From positions 1,798,001-1,862,000 of the forward strand of contig CP004348.1 of the NCBI GenBank assembly GCA_000342265.1: DNA of 64,000 nucleotides, in the 5' to 3' direction. A program made the translations under genes and the position numbers. Positions 27,447 through 35,852 of this stretch are shown here, piece by piece. The notes below the pieces were generated by a model that saw only the letters and a list, made by a program, of their open reading frames with translations, had not been told where the DNA came from and did no database searches. Positions within the stretch are counted from its first letter, which is position 1; every line of letters begins with the position of its first letter. Source of the stretch: a beta proteobacterium CB. Its GTDB lineage: Bacteria > Pseudomonadota > Gammaproteobacteria > Burkholderiales > Burkholderiaceae.

Positions 27447-27968
27447 ATGCGCTGGATAGGAATCGACCCAGGTTTACGAACAACAGGTTTTGGTGTCATT
27501 GACGTTGATGGCCAAAAGCTTAGCTACGTGGCCTCTGGGACGATTGAAAGCGGTGATCCAGCACAAGGACTCCCTGAGAGACTGGGAATCTTGTACGCCG
27601 GCATTAAAGAGGTTTTAGAGACTTACCGCCCAGAACAAGCAGCTATTGAAGAAGTATTTTTAAACGTCAATCCTCGCTCCACCCTGATGCTGGGTCAGGC
27701 CCGAGGCGCAGTCATTGCCGCCCTTGTGTCAGACAAGCTCGCCGTGGCGGAATACAGCGCTCTGAGAGTGAAACAGTCTATCGTAGGAACTGGAAGAGCT
27801 ACTAAGCCCCAAGTTCAAGAAATGGTGAAACGTTTGCTGCGCCTAAGTCGCGCACCAGGAACGGATGCTGCCGATGCTTTAGGGGTAGCAATCTGCGCTG
27901 CGCACCATGCCCAAATTCCGCAGGCAATTACTACCGCCCTTGTATCCAAAAAGAGTGGCAAGAAATAA
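27447..27968 (+). CDS. ruvC: Holliday junction resolvase RuvC
   Basis: An endonuclease that cleaves Holliday junctions within the RuvABC complex. The acidic active site is visible in [13 protein letters not shown] (D), AAIEEVFLN (E) and the C-terminal [14 protein letters not shown] (two D). 173 residues. It is first of ruvC-ruvA-ruvB, spaced 26 and 31 bases apart. I see no LexA-type CTGT-N8-ACAG box in the short gap upstream, so SOS control is not evident. Confidence 0.97.
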   Translation: MRWIGIDPGLRTTGFGVIDVDGQKLSYVASGTIESGDPAQGLPERLGILYAGIKEVLETYRPEQAAIEEVFLNVNPRSTLMLGQARGAVIAALVSDKLAVAEYSALRVKQSIVGTGRATKPQVQEMVKRLLRLSRAPGTDAADALGVAICAAHHAQIPQAITTALVSKKSGKK

Positions 27969-27994
27969 CAATACAAACAGGTTAAGATCTTCAC

Positions 27995-28579
27995 ATGATT
28001 GGTCGCATTCAAGGCATTCTCGTTTCAGTTCATCCACCCCGTCTCTTGGTAGATTGCCAAGGTGTTGGCTATGAGATCGACGTGCCAATGAGTACTCTGT
28101 ATCAACTACCGGAGACCAATCAAAAAATTACGCTTCTCACCCATTTTCAAGTTCGTGAAGATGCACAGCAACTCTTTGGCTTTGCTACAGAAACTGAGCG
28201 TGAGGCATTCAGACAGCTGATCAAAATTAGTGGTGTCGGCTCACGCACTGCCCTTGCCGTACTTTCTGGTATGAGCGTCAATGAATTAGCCCAAGCAATT
28301 GCTATGCAAGAAGCAGGGCGGCTGACTCAAGTCCCCGGCATTGGCAAGAAAACTGCTGAACGTCTTTGCCTTGAACTCAAAGGTAAGTTGGCTCCAGATT
28401 TAGGAATTGTTGGCGGGAAACCCCAAGCAATCGAAGCGAGCAGCGAAGTCTTGCAAGCTCTCTTAGCGCTGGGCTATTCAGAAAAAGAGGCTCATTTGGC
28501 TCTCAAGCAAATACCGCCTGACACCACAGTTTCAGACGGTATCCGCATGGGCCTCAAATACCTGTCGAAGTCTTCATAA
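27995..28579 (+). CDS. ruvA: Holliday junction branch migration protein RuvA
   Basis: A tetrameric junction-binding protein that loads the RuvB motor. It has the N-terminal OB fold ([22 protein letters not shown]), paired helix-hairpin-helix motifs ([15 protein letters not shown] and [12 protein letters not shown], residues about 72-135) and a C-terminal RuvB-binding domain that includes [15 protein letters not shown]. 194 residues, family length. Confidence 0.97.
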   Translation: MIGRIQGILVSVHPPRLLVDCQGVGYEIDVPMSTLYQLPETNQKITLLTHFQVREDAQQLFGFATETEREAFRQLIKISGVGSRTALAVLSGMSVNELAQAIAMQEAGRLTQVPGIGKKTAERLCLELKGKLAPDLGIVGGKPQAIEASSEVLQALLALGYSEKEAHLALKQIPPDTTVSDGIRMGLKYLSKSS

Positions 28580-28610
28580 CTAAGCACTCAAACACCACTA
28601 CACTTGCAGC

Positions 28611-29678
28611 ATGGCAATTCACACAGAAGACCTCAGCTCAATTCCAGAAGATTTACCGGAAGGCAATGACCGCATCGTTAGCGGTGCAGCCGGAAACTCT
28701 GAAGCCGTCTTTGAAAGAGCCCTGCGCCCAAAACAGCTTGATGAGTATGTTGGCCAAACTAAAGCTCGCGCCCAACTAGAAATCTTTATTACTGCAACTC
28801 GAGCTCGTCAAGAAGCTCTGGATCACGTTCTCTTGTTTGGCCCTCCGGGACTTGGTAAAACCACCTTAGCCCACATTATTGCCAGGGAGCTTGGTGTGAA
28901 CTTGCGCCAAACTAGCGGCCCAGTTCTGGATAGGCCCGGTGACCTTGCCGCATTACTGACCAATTTAGAAGCAAACGACGTTCTCTTTATTGATGAGATT
29001 CATCGCCTCTCTCCCGTTGTCGAAGAAATTCTGTACCCAGCACTTGAGGACTACAGCCTAGACATCATGATCGGTGAAGGGCCTGCAGCCCGTAGTGTCA
29101 AGATTGATCTCAAGCCGTTTACTTTGATCGGCGCAACTACACGTGCTGGCATGCTTACCAATCCATTGCGTGATCGCTTTGGAATTGTGGCAAGACTGGA
29201 GTTCTACACCACAGAAGAACTCACTAAAATTATCACGCGCTCCGCCAGCTTACTCAAAGCCGATATTGACCCAGAGGGATCAATTGAAATTGCGAGGCGC
29301 GCCAGAGGCACTCCACGTATTGCCAATCGCCTATTACGTCGAGTGCGTGACTATGCTGAAGTCAAAGGTACTGGCACCATTACGAAAGAAATGGCTGATG
29401 CCGCATTAAAGATGCTGGATGTCGACCCAAGTGGATTTGATGTGATGGACAGAAAATTACTAGAAGCCATCTTGCACAAGTTTGATGGCGGCCCCGTAGG
29501 CATTGATAACTTAGCAGCGGCTATTGGCGAAGAACGTGACACCATTGAAGATGTCTTAGAGCCTTACCTAATTCAGCAAGGTTATCTGCAAAGAACCTCT
29601 CGTGGACGTGTTGCTACCAGACAGGCTTATGAGCACTTTGGTCTCACGCCACCAAGCAACTCCGCGATAGAGTCCTAA
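28611..29678 (+). CDS. ruvB: Holliday junction branch migration helicase RuvB
   Basis: The AAA+ ATPase motor of branch migration. Walker A is [11 protein letters not shown] (about residues 75-85), Walker [10 protein letters not shown], sensor 1 IGATTRAG, and the arginine finger region PLRDRFG. A winged-helix domain closes the 355-residue protein. Its stop is only three bases from the stop of the convergent tyrS, so there is no room for a separate terminator. Confidence 0.98.
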   Translation: MAIHTEDLSSIPEDLPEGNDRIVSGAAGNSEAVFERALRPKQLDEYVGQTKARAQLEIFITATRARQEALDHVLLFGPPGLGKTTLAHIIARELGVNLRQTSGPVLDRPGDLAALLTNLEANDVLFIDEIHRLSPVVEEILYPALEDYSLDIMIGEGPAARSVKIDLKPFTLIGATTRAGMLTNPLRDRFGIVARLEFYTTEELTKIITRSASLLKADIDPEGSIEIARRARGTPRIANRLLRRVRDYAEVKGTGTITKEMADAALKMLDVDPSGFDVMDRKLLEAILHKFDGGPVGIDNLAAAIGEERDTIEDVLEPYLIQQGYLQRTSRGRVATRQAYEHFGLTPPSNSAIES

Positions 29679-29681
29679 GGC

Positions 29682-30914
29682 CTAACTCAGAGTTACCTTG
29701 GCGAACTTACGCTTACCCACCTGCACTACGTAGGTACCTGCTTCAACCTTCAACTGTTTATCAGCAACTGTTACGCCATCCATCTTCACGCCGTTTTGCT
29801 CGATATTGCGATTGGCTTCAGATGTTGACGGTGCCAATCCAGCAGCCTTGAGTAGGTTAGCAATTCCTATCGGTGCACCCGAGATATTTACCTCAGGAAT
29901 GTCGTCTGGTACACCGCCTTTAGCGCGGTGGTTAAAGTCTTCTAGTGCTTTTTCTGCAGCAGCTTGTGAATGGAAGCGGGCAACAATTTCTTGCGCGAGC
30001 AGCACTTTGCAATCTTTAGGATTTCTGCCGGCAGCAACTTCTTGCTTCATTAAATCAATTTCAGCCATAGGGCGGAATGACAGCAATGTGAAGTAATCCC
30101 ACATCAATTCATCGGAGATGCTCAATAGCTTGCCAAACATCTCACCAGCAGGCTCGCTGATACCAATGTAGTTGCCTTTGGACTTACTCATCTTGTCAAC
30201 GCCATCCAAACCCACGAGGAGAGGCATTGTCAAAATACATTGTGGCTCTTGGCCATACTCACGCTGAAGTTCGCGCCCAACCAAGAGATTAAATTTCTGA
30301 TCAGTACCACCTAGCTCTAAGTCACTCTTCAAAGCAACAGAGTCATATCCCTGCATTAATGGATATAAGAACTCATGTACAGAAATAGGTACGCCACTAC
30401 GGTAGCGCTTTGTAAAGTCATCGCGCTCTAACATTTGGGCAACGGTATAACGTGCTGCCAACTGAATCATGCCGCGTGCACCTAGTGGATCACACCACTC
30501 GCTGTTATAGCGGACTTCAGTTTTAGCGGGATCAAGCACCATACTTGCTTGACGATAGTAGGTTTGGGCATTGACAGCGATTTCTTCTGCAGTCAGCGGG
30601 GGACGCGTTGCATTGCGTCCAGAAGGATCGCCAATCATGCTGGTGAAGTCGCCAATCAAGAAAATGACGGTGTGGCCTAAATCTTGTAGCTGACGTAACT
30701 TATTCAGAACAACCGTATGACCCAAATGAATATCAGGTGCAGTTGGATCTAAGCCCAACTTAATACGCAAGGGAATACCTGTTGCTTGGCTCTTAGCCAG
30801 CTTTTGAATCCAATCGGCCTCAACCAATAGCTCATCACAACCCCGTTTAGTTACTTCAAGGGCTGCAAAAACTTCGGGAGTTAGTGGGTATTTTTGTTCT
30901 GGTTTAGCCGTCAT
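29682..30914 (-). CDS. tyrS: Tyrosine-tRNA ligase
   Basis: A class I aminoacyl-tRNA synthetase. The HIGH motif appears as HLGHT (about residue 61) and the KMSKS loop as KMSKSKG (about 245); an S4 RNA-binding domain follows at the C-terminus ([16 protein letters not shown]). 410 residues places it in the TyrRS group with short HIGH spacing found in many proteobacteria. It is transcribed divergently from anmK with 89 bases between starts. Confidence 0.97.
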   Translation of the reverse strand: MTAKPEQKYPLTPEVFAALEVTKRGCDELLVEADWIQKLAKSQATGIPLRIKLGLDPTAPDIHLGHTVVLNKLRQLQDLGHTVIFLIGDFTSMIGDPSGRNATRPPLTAEEIAVNAQTYYRQASMVLDPAKTEVRYNSEWCDPLGARGMIQLAARYTVAQMLERDDFTKRYRSGVPISVHEFLYPLMQGYDSVALKSDLELGGTDQKFNLLVGRELQREYGQEPQCILTMPLLVGLDGVDKMSKSKGNYIGISEPAGEMFGKLLSISDELMWDYFTLLSFRPMAEIDLMKQEVAAGRNPKDCKVLLAQEIVARFHSQAAAEKALEDFNHRAKGGVPDDIPEVNISGAPIGIANLLKAAGLAPSTSEANRNIEQNGVKMDGVTVADKQLKVEAGTYVVQVGKRKFAKVTLS

Positions 30915-30961
30915 GCGAAATTAGTGAACTGATTCGGTTAAATTAGTATTTAGATTGCTAA

Positions 30962-30989
30962 AGCATAATTGTCGCATTCCTGAGAACAA
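30962..30989 (-). promoter_or_regulatory. Possible tyrS promoter
   Basis: Minus-strand TTGTTC (30984-30989) and TATGCT (30962-30967) are separated by 16 bases. Transcription from here would give a leader of about 40 bases before the tyrS ATG. The match is weak and rests on position as much as on sequence. Confidence 0.3.
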
Positions 30990-31003
30990 AGTCCTGATAC
31001 CGC

Positions 31004-32134
31004 ATGAATAAGCCTCAATTCCTCTATATTGGCCTGATGTCTGGCACTAGCCTAGATGGGATTGATGCCGTGCTGGCAAAGATTGAAACCTCCGGAGAGG
31101 CGCGCCTTCTGGACTCCATAAGCACAGCCTTTAGCCCCGAGTTACGTAAAGCCCTGCTAGATCTCCAGACTCCCGGGACAAATGAGATTCACCGCGAAAA
31201 TCAGGCCGCCAATGCCCTGGCAGTAGCCTATGCAGACGCAGTCAAGCAATTACTTATTCAAGCAAAGCTATCTCCCGCGGATATCTGCGCGATTGGTGCT
31301 CATGGCCAAACTATTCGCCATCAGGCTGATCTCCCTCACCAGCTTGCCTATTCTCACCAAACCCTCAATCCAGCGCTTCTTGCAGAGCTGATCGGGATTG
31401 ATGTCATTGCTGATTTTAGAAGTCGTGATTTAGCAGCAGGCGGCCATGGTGCGCCTCTGGTACCAGCCTTTCATGCACAACAATTCGCTACGGATAAAAA
31501 TATTGCCGTGCTCAACCTAGGCGGTATTGCCAACCTAACGTTATTGCCAAAAAAGGGCGAAGTAAAGGGCTTTGATTGTGGCCCCGGAAATATGCTGATG
31601 GATGCTTGGATTGCTGAACAGCAAGGACACCCTTTTGATGAAAACGGCACCTGGGCATTACAAGGCAAGATCAGTCAATCACTGCTTAGCAAGATGATGG
31701 CTGATCCATTTTTTTCAAAAGCGCCACCAAAAAGTACGGGGCGTGATGACTTTCATCTAGAGTGGCTACAAAAGCAAATTGGTTTGGACAACATCAATGC
31801 TGAAGATGTTCAAGCTACACTATTACAACTGACGGTGGACTCATCACTACAAGCTTTAGAGCGTTATGCCCCGCAAACCCAGACGCTAGTTGTCTGCGGT
31901 GGTGGTGCGCGTAATATCGCCTTGCTGGATTTATTTAAAGCTAGAGCTCAAGAGTTCTTTAAAAACTCGCTAGAGATTGTGACAAGTGATGCATTTGGCA
32001 TTGATCCGCAACTAGTAGAAGGTCTTGCATTTGCATGGCTTGCTTGGGCTCATAAAGAAAAACGGCCAGCAAATTTGCCAGCCGTTACAGGAGCGAAGGG
32101 ACCTAGAATTCTAGGCGCTTGCTATCCTGCTTAA
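31004..32134 (+). CDS. anmK: Anhydro-N-acetylmuramic acid kinase
   Basis: Opens and phosphorylates 1,6-anhydro-MurNAc released in cell-wall turnover, giving MurNAc-6-phosphate. The ASKHA-fold ATPase motifs are visible: GLMSGTSLDGIDAVL near the N-terminus, GAHGQTIRH, NLGGIANLT, FDCGPGNMLMDAW and VCGGGARN. 376 residues is normal. It belongs with amgK-murU (about 10 kb away) in the recycling route. The end of the gene contains, in coding sequence, a hairpin that looks like the terminator of the convergent argC-erpA message. Confidence 0.96.
   Translation: MNKPQFLYIGLMSGTSLDGIDAVLAKIETSGEARLLDSISTAFSPELRKALLDLQTPGTNEIHRENQAANALAVAYADAVKQLLIQAKLSPADICAIGAHGQTIRHQADLPHQLAYSHQTLNPALLAELIGIDVIADFRSRDLAAGGHGAPLVPAFHAQQFATDKNIAVLNLGGIANLTLLPKKGEVKGFDCGPGNMLMDAWIAEQQGHPFDENGTWALQGKISQSLLSKMMADPFFSKAPPKSTGRDDFHLEWLQKQIGLDNINAEDVQATLLQLTVDSSLQALERYAPQTQTLVVCGGGARNIALLDLFKARAQEFFKNSLEIVTSDAFGIDPQLVEGLAFAWLAWAHKEKRPANLPAVTGAKGPRILGACYPA
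32056..32086 (-). terminator. Intrinsic terminator for argC-erpA, inside anmK
   Basis: AACGGC and GCCGTT arms enclose a second inverted repeat GCAAATTTGC with two-base bulges; read on the minus strand it is followed by TTTTTCTTT. It lies about 60 bases beyond the erpA stop and within the last 80 bases of anmK, so one sequence serves as codons on one strand and terminator on the other. Confidence 0.7.
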
Positions 32135-32148
32135 GTAATTCAATTTAT

Positions 32149-32526
32149 TTAAGCAGAGAAAGAAGATCCACAACCACAAGTAGTTTGGGCGTTAGGATTC
32201 TTGATCACAAACTGTGAACCATTGATGTCTTCTTTGTAATCAATCTCAGCACCAACCAAATATTGGAAGCTCATTGAATCTACCAATAAAGTCACGCCAT
32301 TTTTCTCAAAGAGTGTGTCATCTTCATTTACAGCATCATCAAATGTGAAGCCATACTGAAATCCTGAGCAGCCACCACCTTGAACAAACACGCGTAGTTT
32401 TAATTCAGGATTGCCTTCTTCAGCAATCAAGTCAGCCACTTTTGCAGCAGCACTATCCGTAAACACCAATGGAACTGGTGGCTCGGCTAAATCTTGTACA
32501 GTCTCTTGCGTAGCTAATTGGGTCAT
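32149..32526 (-). CDS. erpA: Iron-sulfur cluster insertion protein ErpA
   Basis: An A-type carrier that delivers Fe-S clusters to apo-proteins. The three conserved cysteines are in [11 protein letters not shown] and the C-terminal TTCGCGSS. 125 residues, slightly extended at the N-terminus. AGGAGT lies just ahead of the ATG. Plausible clients in this window are MiaB and the large FeS oxidoreductase, but that is inference. It follows argC on the same strand. Confidence 0.93.
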   Translation of the reverse strand: MTQLATQETVQDLAEPPVPLVFTDSAAAKVADLIAEEGNPELKLRVFVQGGGCSGFQYGFTFDDAVNEDDTLFEKNGVTLLVDSMSFQYLVGAEIDYKEDINGSQFVIKNPNAQTTCGCGSSFSA

Positions 32527-32609
32527 GATTTACTCCTAATTCAAAAGGCAATAACTTATTTTAGGCTTTTAATTCCAAGTGTGCTGAAGGGTCTTTCTTA
32601 CTAGCCCCA

Positions 32610-33668
32610 TTATGGTGAAACAGCAATCTGGGTCAATCCAGTGGTCTCAGGCAAGCCAAACATGAGATTCATACATTGAACGCCTTGGCCTGAAGCACCC
32701 TTTACCAAGTTATCTTCAACCACCAAAATGACTAAAGTGTCGCCATTGCCAGGGCGGTGAATAGCAATCCGTAAGCCATTGCTACCCCGCACAGAGCGTG
32801 TTTCTGGATGGCTGCCAGCTGGCATCACATCTACAAAAGGCTCACCTTTGTAGAAATCTTCATATAGCTTTTGGTAATCCACATTCATTCCGGCTTCAGT
32901 CAAGCGGACATACAAGGTTGAATGAATTCCCCTAATCATTGGCGTCAAGTGCGGCACAAATGTCAGGCCAATCTGATCGTGACACGCGATAGCCTTTAAG
33001 CCTTGGACAATTTCCGGAAGATGGCGATGGCCTTTGACACCATAAGCTTTGAAGTTATCACTGGACTCTGACAATAAAGTTCCAATCTCCGCCTTACGTC
33101 CAGCGCCAGAAGTTCCTGACTTGGAGTCAGAAATAATATGCGTGCCATCAATCAACTCCTTACCACCGGTAGACTTTGGTGCGAGTAATGGTGCAAGACC
33201 TAGCTGTACAGAAGTTGGGTAGCAACCCGCTAAACCCACTACGCGGGCTTTCTTAATTTCCTCACGATTGATTTCTGCCAAACCATAGACTGCCTCTGCC
33301 AAGATTTCTGGGCAGCTATGCTCCATGCCGTACCACTTAGAAAATTCTTTGACGTCCTTCAAACGAAAGTCGGCAGCAAGATCCAAAATCTTTACGTTGT
33401 TAGCAAGCAACTCTTTGGCTTGTGCCATTGCTACACCATGTGGCGTTGCAAAGAACACCACATCGCATTCATTAAGCTTAGCTTCATCTGGTGTCGTAAA
33501 TTTGAGATCAATGCGACCACGTAAAGAGGGGAACATCTCAGCTACTGGCATACCCGCTTCTGTGCGAGAAGTAATCGCCTGAATCTTTACTTCAGGGTGC
33601 TGCGCTAACAAACGCAGTAATTCCACTCCGGTGTATCCAGTACCACCAACGATGCCAACTTTGATCAT
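32610..33668 (-). CDS. argC: N-acetyl-gamma-glutamyl-phosphate reductase
   Basis: An NADPH-dependent reductase of arginine synthesis. The nucleotide-binding [14 protein letters not shown] motif is at the N-terminus and the catalytic cysteine in [10 protein letters not shown] at about residue 147; GHRHLPEI is also typical. 352 residues. I chose the ATG at 33668, with GGAG eight bases upstream; the TTG four codons earlier would overlap that ribosome binding site. It lies downstream of rplM-rpsI and is separated from them by a terminator. Confidence 0.97.
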   Translation of the reverse strand: MIKVGIVGGTGYTGVELLRLLAQHPEVKIQAITSRTEAGMPVAEMFPSLRGRIDLKFTTPDEAKLNECDVVFFATPHGVAMAQAKELLANNVKILDLAADFRLKDVKEFSKWYGMEHSCPEILAEAVYGLAEINREEIKKARVVGLAGCYPTSVQLGLAPLLAPKSTGGKELIDGTHIISDSKSGTSGAGRKAEIGTLLSESSDNFKAYGVKGHRHLPEIVQGLKAIACHDQIGLTFVPHLTPMIRGIHSTLYVRLTEAGMNVDYQKLYEDFYKGEPFVDVMPAGSHPETRSVRGSNGLRIAIHRPGNGDTLVILVVEDNLVKGASGQGVQCMNLMFGLPETTGLTQIAVSP

Positions 33669-33730
33669 GCCATTCTCCAAAATACCGACAGATGAATTTT
33701 ATTTCTTTAATACCTAGATTGTAGAAACAA

Positions 33731-33754
33731 AAAGGGCCGCTTGCGCGACCCTTT
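33731..33754 (-). terminator. Intrinsic terminator of rplM-rpsI
   Basis: On the minus strand AAAGGG-CGC and GCG-CCCTTT arms surround a GCAA tetraloop and are followed by TTTTTG. It lies 27 bases past the rpsI stop, where a terminator for the ribosomal protein operon is expected. Confidence 0.8.
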
Positions 33755-33781
33755 CGATAAAACTGAAGCGACTGAAAGAAA

Positions 33782-34183
33782 TTAGCGCTTGCTGAACTGC
33801 TTACGACGACGCGCGCCATGCAGACCAACTTTTTTACGCTCAACTTCACGAGCATCGCGAGTTACCAAACCTGCTTTAGACAGGGTTGGCTTCAAAGCGT
33901 TGTCGTAGTCGATCAATGCACGAGTAACACCGTGACGAACTGCACCAGCTTGACCAGTTTCACCGCCACCGCTAACGTTTACTTTGATGTCAAAGGTTGT
34001 TAGATGGGCTGTGAGAGCCAAAGGCTGACGAGCGATCATGCGTGATGTTTCGCGAGCAAAATAAGCGTCGATAGGTTTACCGTTAACAGTAATCTCACCT
34101 TTGCCAGATTTAATGAATACACGTGCTACAGAGCTCTTGCGACGACCTGTACCGTAATTCCAATTTCCGTAATTAATAGCCAT
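33782..34183 (-). CDS. rpsI: 30S ribosomal protein S9 (uS9)
   Basis: A small-subunit protein whose C-terminal tail reaches the P-site tRNA. The features [32 protein letters not shown] and the terminal basic [11 protein letters not shown] are fully typical. 133 residues. It follows rplM by nine bases as in nearly all bacteria. Confidence 0.98.
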   Translation of the reverse strand: MAINYGNWNYGTGRRKSSVARVFIKSGKGEITVNGKPIDAYFARETSRMIARQPLALTAHLTTFDIKVNVSGGGETGQAGAVRHGVTRALIDYDNALKPTLSKAGLVTRDAREVERKKVGLHGARRRKQFSKR

Positions 34184-34192
34184 TTGGTTTCC

Positions 34193-34621
34193 TTAGATCT
34201 CTAACGCTTTTGGCTGTTGAGCCGCATGCGGATGACTGGCGTCGCCATAGACTTTTAATTTCTTAATCATGGCATAACCTAGTGGGCCTTTTGGCAACAT
34301 ACCCTTCACAGCCTTCTCTAATGCGCGACCTGGGAAACGATCTTGCATCTTATCGAAGTTAGTCGAGCTAATACCACCTGGGTATCCGCTGTGACGGTAA
34401 TAAATTTTGTTCAAGCCTTTAGTGCCTGTAACACGGAGCTTAGAAGAGTTGATGACAACAATGAAGTCGCCGGTATCAACGTGTGGGGTGTATTCAGGCT
34501 TGTGCTTGCCGCGTAGACGGAGTGCCACTTCACTGGCGACACGACCGAGGACTTTGTCCGTAGCGTCAATCACGAACCATTCATGCACTACCTCATGGGA
34601 TTTTGCAGAAAAAGTTTTCAT
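34193..34621 (-). CDS. rplM: 50S ribosomal protein L13 (uL13)
   Basis: An early-assembly large-subunit protein. [31 protein letters not shown] and [18 protein letters not shown] are diagnostic. 142 residues. Upstream is a gene-free stretch of about 420 bases with several hairpins and a terminator-like element, so the operon leader may be regulated; in E. coli L13 represses its own operon. Confidence 0.98.
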   Translation of the reverse strand: MKTFSAKSHEVVHEWFVIDATDKVLGRVASEVALRLRGKHKPEYTPHVDTGDFIVVINSSKLRVTGTKGLNKIYYRHSGYPGGISSTNFDKMQDRFPGRALEKAVKGMLPKGPLGYAMIKKLKVYGDASHPHAAQQPKALEI

Positions 34622-34731
34622 GATTTCTCAAATTGTTATAGTCAAAAAAAAATTACTCCAATCAAACTACGTCCACCTTGGCCCTGCTTATGTTTGCAAG
34701 CTCGCAGATTCTGTAATTCACTTGGTAAAAC

Positions 34732-34757
34732 AATTACCGCTGACTGGTTCGGTAATT
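34732..34757 (-). other. Hairpin in the rplM leader
   Basis: AATTACCG and CGGTAATT are perfect eight-base arms around a ten-base loop, 110-136 bases ahead of the rplM start. There is no T-run, so it is not a terminator. It could be a regulatory leader element or an operator. Confidence 0.5.
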
Positions 34758-34780
34758 CAGTAAAGCCTTGAATTGTAACC

Positions 34781-34883
34781 CAAAAAAAACCCAGGAACGA
34801 GTCCTGGGCTGGAATCCACCTATATTTAAGTGGAGGAGACACTGGGAGGCATATCGATCTCTTATATAAGACTGACAGCCAAT
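34781..34883 (-). ncRNA. Candidate small RNA or attenuated leader upstream of rplM
   Basis: About 100 nt on the minus strand, from a predicted start near 34883 to a strong intrinsic terminator. The 3' end is a seven-base stem CCCAGGA/TCCTGGG with a five-base loop (34789-34808) followed by eight T. Inside, a hairpin with CCAC/GTGG arms lies at 34816-34833, and GGCUG (34876-34880) can pair with CAGCC (34807-34811) to close the whole domain, competing slightly with the terminator stem. The stretch between holds unpaired CCTCCC (34844-34849) and CTCCTCC (34832-34838), which resemble anti-Shine-Dalgarno motifs of trans-acting small RNAs. It could equally be the terminated leader of rplM-rpsI. No known family recognised. 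Confidence 0.55.
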
Positions 34884-34889
34884 ATGGTT

Positions 34890-34919
34890 ATTCTACACAA
34901 GAAATATGGTGCAACGCAA
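34890..34919 (-). promoter_or_regulatory. Predicted promoter of the candidate RNA
   Basis: Minus-strand TTGCGT (34914-34919) and TAGAAT (34890-34895) are 18 bases apart. The -10 box matches five of six consensus bases, the -35 three of six. The start point would fall near 34883, exactly where the RNA's closing stem begins. Confidence 0.45.
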
Positions 34920-34924
34920 GAATA

Positions 34925-34938
34925 TTGACCAAAATCAA
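34925..34938. promoter_or_regulatory. FNR-like box
   Basis: TTGAC-N4-ATCAA differs from the FNR consensus TTGAT-N4-ATCAA at one base. It lies just upstream of the predicted promoter of the candidate RNA (centre about 48 bases from the start point) and about 100 bases ahead of osmC. The spacing is not the classical -41.5, so regulation is tentative. Confidence 0.3.
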
Positions 34939-35041
34939 TTTTTTGATGCTTTTAAGCAATATCCGCATCAAAACTAAGCCCTACTATTATTGGTAAACTA
35001 TTGATAATATTGATTAATTTACTAATTTAGGGGTCACTAAC

Positions 35042-35467
35042 ATGGAATGTCGAGTATCTTGGTTGGGCAATGGCGGAATGGCTTTTTCAGCAGAAACCGG
35101 GAGCGGCCATCAGGTCACCATGGACGGCCCACCAGAGGCGGGGGGTAAAAATAGCGCCCCAAGACCTATGGAGCTGATTTTGGCTGGAACTGGCGGTTGC
35201 TCTGCCTTCGATGTAGTTTTAATCCTACAAAAGGCACGTCAGGAGATCAGAGCCTGCGATGTCAAGCTCACTGCCGAGAGAGCGGAGACCGAGCCCAAGG
35301 TGTTTACCAAAATCAACTTGCATTTCACGGTTAAAGGTAAAAATCTCGATTTAAGCAAGGTTGAGCGTGCAGTGAAGCTATCCCATGAAAAGTACTGCTC
35401 TGCTACCACTATGCTCGCTAAAACAGCTGAGATTACTTATTCAATTGACGTCCTGAACGACGAATAA
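35042..35467 (+). CDS. OsmC/YhfA-family protein
   Basis: A 141-residue OsmC-fold protein. OsmC members reduce organic hydroperoxides with two cysteines; here GTGGCSAFDVVLIL (about residue 58) and HEKYCSATTMLAKTA (about 119) carry them at the expected positions. The sequence is closer to the YhfA-like branch than to Ohr, so the physiological substrate is unknown. TAGGGG eight bases before the ATG is the ribosome binding site. Its 3' end faces the RNase P RNA gene with only about 15 bases between them. Confidence 0.85.
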   Translation: MECRVSWLGNGGMAFSAETGSGHQVTMDGPPEAGGKNSAPRPMELILAGTGGCSAFDVVLILQKARQEIRACDVKLTAERAETEPKVFTKINLHFTVKGKNLDLSKVERAVKLSHEKYCSATTMLAKTAEITYSIDVLNDE

Positions 35468-35481
35468 GTCTTTAGAAAAGT

Positions 35482-35788
35482 GCAGAGTCAATCGATAAGC
35501 CGGATTCTGTCGCCTAGATTTGCATCTAGGGGCAATCATTCCTCTAGGCCGGCAGTTACCTGACGGCTCAAGCTCCCTACCCGCAGACTCAGCGGGACGC
35601 CTCATCGCCTGCTTACTTGGGATTGCTCCAGGTGGAGGTTACCGCGTTTCACCGTAACTAAATACGCTCGTCTCTGTGGCCCTATTCCTCACGTCACCGT
35701 GGATGGCCGTTAGCCATCACCCTTCCCTATGGAGTCCGGACTTTCCTCCCCCTCAATAAAGAGGCGGCGATTGCCCAATTGACTCTGC
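35482..35788 (-). ncRNA. rnpB: RNase P RNA component
   Basis: The catalytic RNA that trims tRNA 5' leaders. On the minus strand the 5' portion has GAGGAAAGTCCGGACT (universal region near P4) and the 3' portion GACAGAATCCGGCTTAT, the two most conserved RNase P RNA blocks. The ends pair perfectly over eleven bases (GCAGAGTCAAT with ATTGACTCTGC) as helix P1, which sets the boundaries at about 35788 and 35482. At roughly 307 nt it is somewhat shorter than the E. coli RNA. It lies between osmC and pyrC. Confidence 0.95.
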
Positions 35789-35795
35789 GCCTGCA

Positions 35796-35824
35796 GTCTA
35801 ACGCAGTCGCAGAAACTTAGTCTA
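35796..35824 (-). promoter_or_regulatory. Possible rnpB promoter
   Basis: Minus-strand TAGACT (35819-35824) and TTAGAC (35796-35801) with a 17-base spacer would start transcription at about 35789, exactly at helix P1 of the RNase P RNA. The hexamers are weak matches; the position gives most of the support. Confidence 0.38.
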
Positions 35825-35852
35825 AAAATAAGTTGTGGGGATCTTGATTGGA

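Larger units (their letters stand above)
34622..35041. other. Long gene-free region between rplM and osmC
   Basis: 420 bases without a supported reading frame; short frames here (for example 34642-34842) have no ribosome binding site or recognisable product. The region holds, reading leftward on the minus strand, an FNR-like box (34925-34938), a sigma-70-like promoter, the candidate RNA and its terminator (34781-34883), then an 8-base hairpin (34732-34757) and the remaining rplM leader. The osmC ribosome binding site is at its right end. Confidence 0.7.

Noticed and set aside
34642..34842. Small open frames between rplM and osmC
   Set aside because: They cross hairpins and the terminator, lack ribosome binding sites and resemble no protein.
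35001..35028. TTGATA-N16-TAATTT as an osmC promoter
   Set aside because: The start point would fall downstream of the AGGGG ribosome binding site, leaving it off the transcript.
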